From Stagnihabitans sp043738565 (GTDB lineage: Bacteria > Pseudomonadota > Alphaproteobacteria > Rhodobacterales > Rhodobacteraceae), in the NCBI GenBank assembly GCA_043738565.1, contig JAYUGA010000098.1:1-15771 (forward strand): 15,771 bases of DNA, read 5' to 3'. Shown piece by piece: positions 13,880 to 15,771 of this stretch; positions within the stretch are counted from its first letter, which is position 1, and each line of letters opens with the position of its first letter. Under the pieces are notes generated by a model. That model was not told where the DNA came from and made no database searches. It worked only from the letters and a program-made list of their open reading frames with translations. The position numbers and the translations under genes are program-made.

Positions 13880-15178
13880 ATGGCAAATCTGGCTTCTGAC
13901 TTCATCGGCATCAAATCGCCCAACCCGTTCTGGCTGGCAAGCGCCCCGCCGACCGACAAGGAATACAATGTGCGCCGGGCCTATGCGGCCGGTTGGGGCG
14001 GGGTGGTGTGGAAGACCCTGGGGTCGGAAGGCCCGCCGGTCGTCAACGTCAACGGCCCGCGCTATGGGGCGATCTGGGGGGCGGACCGGCGGTTGTTGGG
14101 GCTGAACAACATCGAACTGATCACCGACCGCCCGCTGGAGGTGAACCTGCGCGAGATCAAGGCGGTCAAGCGCGACTACATGGACCGGGCGCTGGTGATC
14201 TCGCTGATGGTGCCGTGCGACGAGGATAGCTGGAAGGACATTCTGGCGCGGATCGAGGACACCGGGGCGGATGGGGTCGAACTGAACTTCGGCTGCCCGC
14301 ATGGCATGGCCGAACGCGGCATGGGCTCTGCCGTGGGCCAGGTGCCGGAATATATCGAGATGGTGACGCGCTGGGTGAAAAAGCATTCCCGCATGCCGTG
14401 TATCGTCAAACTGACCCCCAATGTCAGCGACATCCGCAAACCCGCAGCGGCGGCCAAAACCGGCGGCGCGGATGCGGTGTCGCTTATCAACACGATCAAT
14501 TCGATCACCGGCGTGAACCTCGACAATTTTGCGCCGGAACCGACGATTGACGGCAAAGGTTCGCATGGTGGCTATTGCGGCCCGGCGGTGAAGCCGATCG
14601 CCCTGCATATGGTGGCGGATATTGCGCGGTCCACCGAAACGCGGGGGATGCCAATCTCCGGCATCGGCGGGATCACCACCTGGCGCGATGCGGCGGAATT
14701 CCTGGCGCTGGGGGCGGGCAATGTCCAGGTCTGCACGGCGGCAATGACTTACGGGTTCAAGATCGTGCAGGAGATGGCGTCCGGCCTGTCGGAATATCTG
14801 GATGGGCATGACATGGCGCTGTCGGATTTGATCGGTCGTGCGGTGCCCAATGTCACCGACTGGCAATTCCTCAACCTGAATTACGTGACCAAGGCGCAGA
14901 TCAATCAGGATGCCTGCATCAAATGCGGGCGCTGCTATGCCGCATGCGAGGATACTTCGCATCAGGCGATTGCCATCAAGCCGGGGCGGGTGTTCGAGGT
15001 GATGGACGACGAATGCGTCGCCTGCAACCTGTGCGTCGATGTCTGCCCGGTTCAGGACTGCATCACCATGGTGGAGATGCCGCAAGGTTCGGTGGACCCG
15101 CGCACCGGGCGGACGGTTGGCGGCTATGCCAACTGGACCACGCATCCGAACAACCCAAGTGTCAAGGCGGCGGAGTAG
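13880..15178 (+). CDS. preA: NAD-dependent dihydropyrimidine dehydrogenase subunit PreA
   Basis: 432-residue catalytic subunit: an FMN TIM barrel of the dihydroorotate dehydrogenase type, followed by a ferredoxin-like domain with two 4Fe-4S sites (C346, C349, C352, C356 and C379, C382, C385, C389). The active-site loop is ELNFGCPHGMAERGMG with SAVGQVPEY after it; KLTPN (K178) and the FMN phosphate loop GIGGITTW are present. At the position of the mammalian DPD catalytic Cys (LACGQ) this protein has V152. Later genes for hydrolysis of dihydropyrimidines (hydA, amidase) are not within the window. The ATG at 13880 directly follows preT, so the pair is one transcript. Confidence 0.95.
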   Translation: MANLASDFIGIKSPNPFWLASAPPTDKEYNVRRAYAAGWGGVVWKTLGSEGPPVVNVNGPRYGAIWGADRRLLGLNNIELITDRPLEVNLREIKAVKRDYMDRALVISLMVPCDEDSWKDILARIEDTGADGVELNFGCPHGMAERGMGSAVGQVPEYIEMVTRWVKKHSRMPCIVKLTPNVSDIRKPAAAAKTGGADAVSLINTINSITGVNLDNFAPEPTIDGKGSHGGYCGPAVKPIALHMVADIARSTETRGMPISGIGGITTWRDAAEFLALGAGNVQVCTAAMTYGFKIVQEMASGLSEYLDGHDMALSDLIGRAVPNVTDWQFLNLNYVTKAQINQDACIKCGRCYAACEDTSHQAIAIKPGRVFEVMDDECVACNLCVDVCPVQDCITMVEMPQGSVDPRTGRTVGGYANWTTHPNNPSVKAAE

Positions 15179-15221
15179 GATCGGGCACAGCAGGCCGGGC
15201 GAGAGAGGGTAGACCGCAACT

Positions 15222-15250
15222 CTGCCGGGACGAAATCCCGACGAAGGCAG
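15222..15250 (+). terminator. Possible weak hairpin downstream of preA
   Basis: CTGCC (15222-15226) with GGCAG (15246-15250), and GGGA (15227-15230) with TCCC (15236-15239), can fold into a bulged stem. CTTTG follows rather than a T-run, so it is only a tentative transcript end. Confidence 0.25.
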
Positions 15251-15307
15251 CGATCTTTGTAGGTTGAGTTCATGCAGGCTGGGTGACTTTACCAAAAAGT
15301 GGACAAA

Positions 15308-15677
15308 ATGACCGCCCAAGACGTTCTCGCCGCCTACGAAGAACGCATCAATTTCCATGATTTTGATGTTCTCGTTGATCTCATCTCACCGGATGCGACA
15401 TTCTGGTTCTCTGGTGGCAGCCATAGCGGACATTCCAATCTTCGAGCCGCTTTCGAAAAGACCCGGGGGCGCCCTGAACAACGACATCTACTGGTTAACC
15501 GACAAGGTTTGGAGTGCCGCCGGTTCCGACGTTGCCGCCTGCATCTATCGCTTCAACTGGAAATCTTTCATCGAGGGCAAAGAAATTTCAGGCAGCGGGC
15601 GAGGTACGAGTGTTTTGCGTCAATCCGACGGAACGTGGCAAATCGTCCACGAACACCTGAGCAAGTTGCCGGACTAG
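15308..15677 (+). pseudogene. SnoaL/NTF2-like protein gene broken by a frameshift
   Basis: The first part (ATG 15308) reads MTAQDVLAAYEERINFHDFD, then DVLVDLISPDATFWFSGGSH and GHSNLRAAFEKT, an NTF2-like/SnoaL-like start. After a G5 run (15465-15469) the family sequence continues in the next frame: ALNNDIYWLTDKVWSAAGSD, CIYRFNWKSFIEGKEISGSG and IVHEHLSKLPD, ending at TAG 15675-15677. Removing one G rejoins the frames as FEKTRGALNNDIYW, giving about 122 residues, a normal single-domain length. Either the gene is truly broken or the base is a sequencing error. Base composition is less GC-rich than in preTA, suggesting separate origin. These small cone-fold proteins have varied roles, so no function is assigned. 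Confidence 0.78.
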
Positions 15678-15771
15678 GGCCTGTTGAGATTCATTTTGAA
15701 TTGATGAGTGCGGCGACGGCGTAGATCATGGCTTCGAAGGATGTGTCGGTCTTTTCCGCTCGCAGGGCGAT
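15678..15771 (-). mobile_element. IS5-family insertion sequence, one end (runs off window)
   Basis: An abrupt boundary after CTAG (15674-15677) is followed by GGCCTGTTGAGATTCA, which resembles the terminal inverted repeat of IS5-group elements, and then by the 3' end of a transposase gene on the minus strand. CTAG fits the YTAR target preference known for IS5. The other end and any target duplication lie outside the window, so neither completeness nor activity can be judged. Confidence 0.78.
15691..15771 (-). CDS. IS5-family transposase, C-terminal 26 residues
   Basis: The minus strand reads IALRAEKTDTSFEAMIYAVA then ALINSK and TGA (15693-15691). RAEKTDTSF...AALI is the recognisable C-terminal end of DDE transposases of IS5 elements common in alphaproteobacteria. 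The stop codon overlaps the inner part of the inverted repeat, as is usual for compact insertion sequences. The catalytic DDE residues are outside the window. Confidence 0.82.
   Translation of the reverse strand: MALRAEKTDTSFEAMIYAVAALINSK

Noticed and set aside
12395..15358. A 987-codon open frame on the minus strand across preTA
   Set aside because: It lies antisense to two well-conserved genes, is rich in Arg, His and Pro as expected for an antisense shadow in GC-rich DNA, and shows no recognisable domain.
1..15771. CRISPR array, tRNA or rRNA genes, toxin-antitoxin or phage-defence system
   Set aside because: No spaced direct repeats, tRNA-like folds or rRNA segments were seen, and no gene matches a defence family. 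The only mobile DNA is the IS end at the right edge.

Overview
The window is high-GC chromosomal DNA, most likely from an alphaproteobacterium of the Rhodobacteraceae/Paracoccaceae (Rhodobacter-like). The evidence is the clpP-clpX pair, an NDUFA12-type complex I accessory subunit (a trait of alphaproteobacteria and mitochondria), an alphaproteobacterial DUF2155 protein, the accB-accC-aat order and an EnvZ-like kinase of rhodobacterial type. The organism call is inferred from protein families; no rRNA or tRNA is present.

Layout. (1) 1-1502: the 5' end of a metallo-beta-lactamase-fold hydrolase (minus) with a four-copy VIQP repeat, and a divergent EnvZ-like sensor kinase starting only 15 nt away. 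(2) 1569-5554, minus: a tight ABC importer operon homologous to E. coli ynjB-ynjC-ynjD (Tat-type binding protein, duplicated permease, ATPase), followed 1 nt later by a small secreted CAP-domain protein. Divergent from it at 5689-6333 is a CDP-alcohol phosphatidyltransferase homologous to YnjF, so the poorly characterised ynj cluster is largely present. (3) 6484-8481: clpP and clpX, separated by a hairpin and followed by a clear intrinsic terminator. (4) 8650-9913: NDUFA12, MlaD-like and DUF2155 genes overlapping by 1 and 4 nt, with an operator-like palindrome just before the first ribosome binding site. (5) 9808-12375, minus: accB, accC and aat; aat runs 106 nt into the convergent DUF2155 gene. 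(6) 12590-15178: preT-preA, the two-subunit NAD-dependent dihydropyrimidine dehydrogenase of reductive pyrimidine catabolism. (7) 15308-15771: lower-GC DNA with a frameshifted SnoaL/NTF2-like gene, abutted by one end of an IS5-family element that leaves the window.

How the genes relate. The blocks are mostly independent: housekeeping proteolysis (ClpXP), fatty-acid precursor supply (AccBC), N-end-rule tagging (Aat, whose products are degraded by a Clp protease, though ClpAP rather than ClpXP), envelope and respiratory accessory proteins, and pyrimidine breakdown. The least understood module is the ynj cluster. Its importer and membrane-lipid head-group transferase recur together in distant bacteria, which suggests that an imported compound feeds or modifies a phospholipid. 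The preTA genes carry none of the later pathway steps within this window, and the IS end with a decayed gene marks an accessory-region border.

Limits: all identifications are by motif and memory of families. No database search or structure prediction was run, and regulatory sites are pattern-based only.
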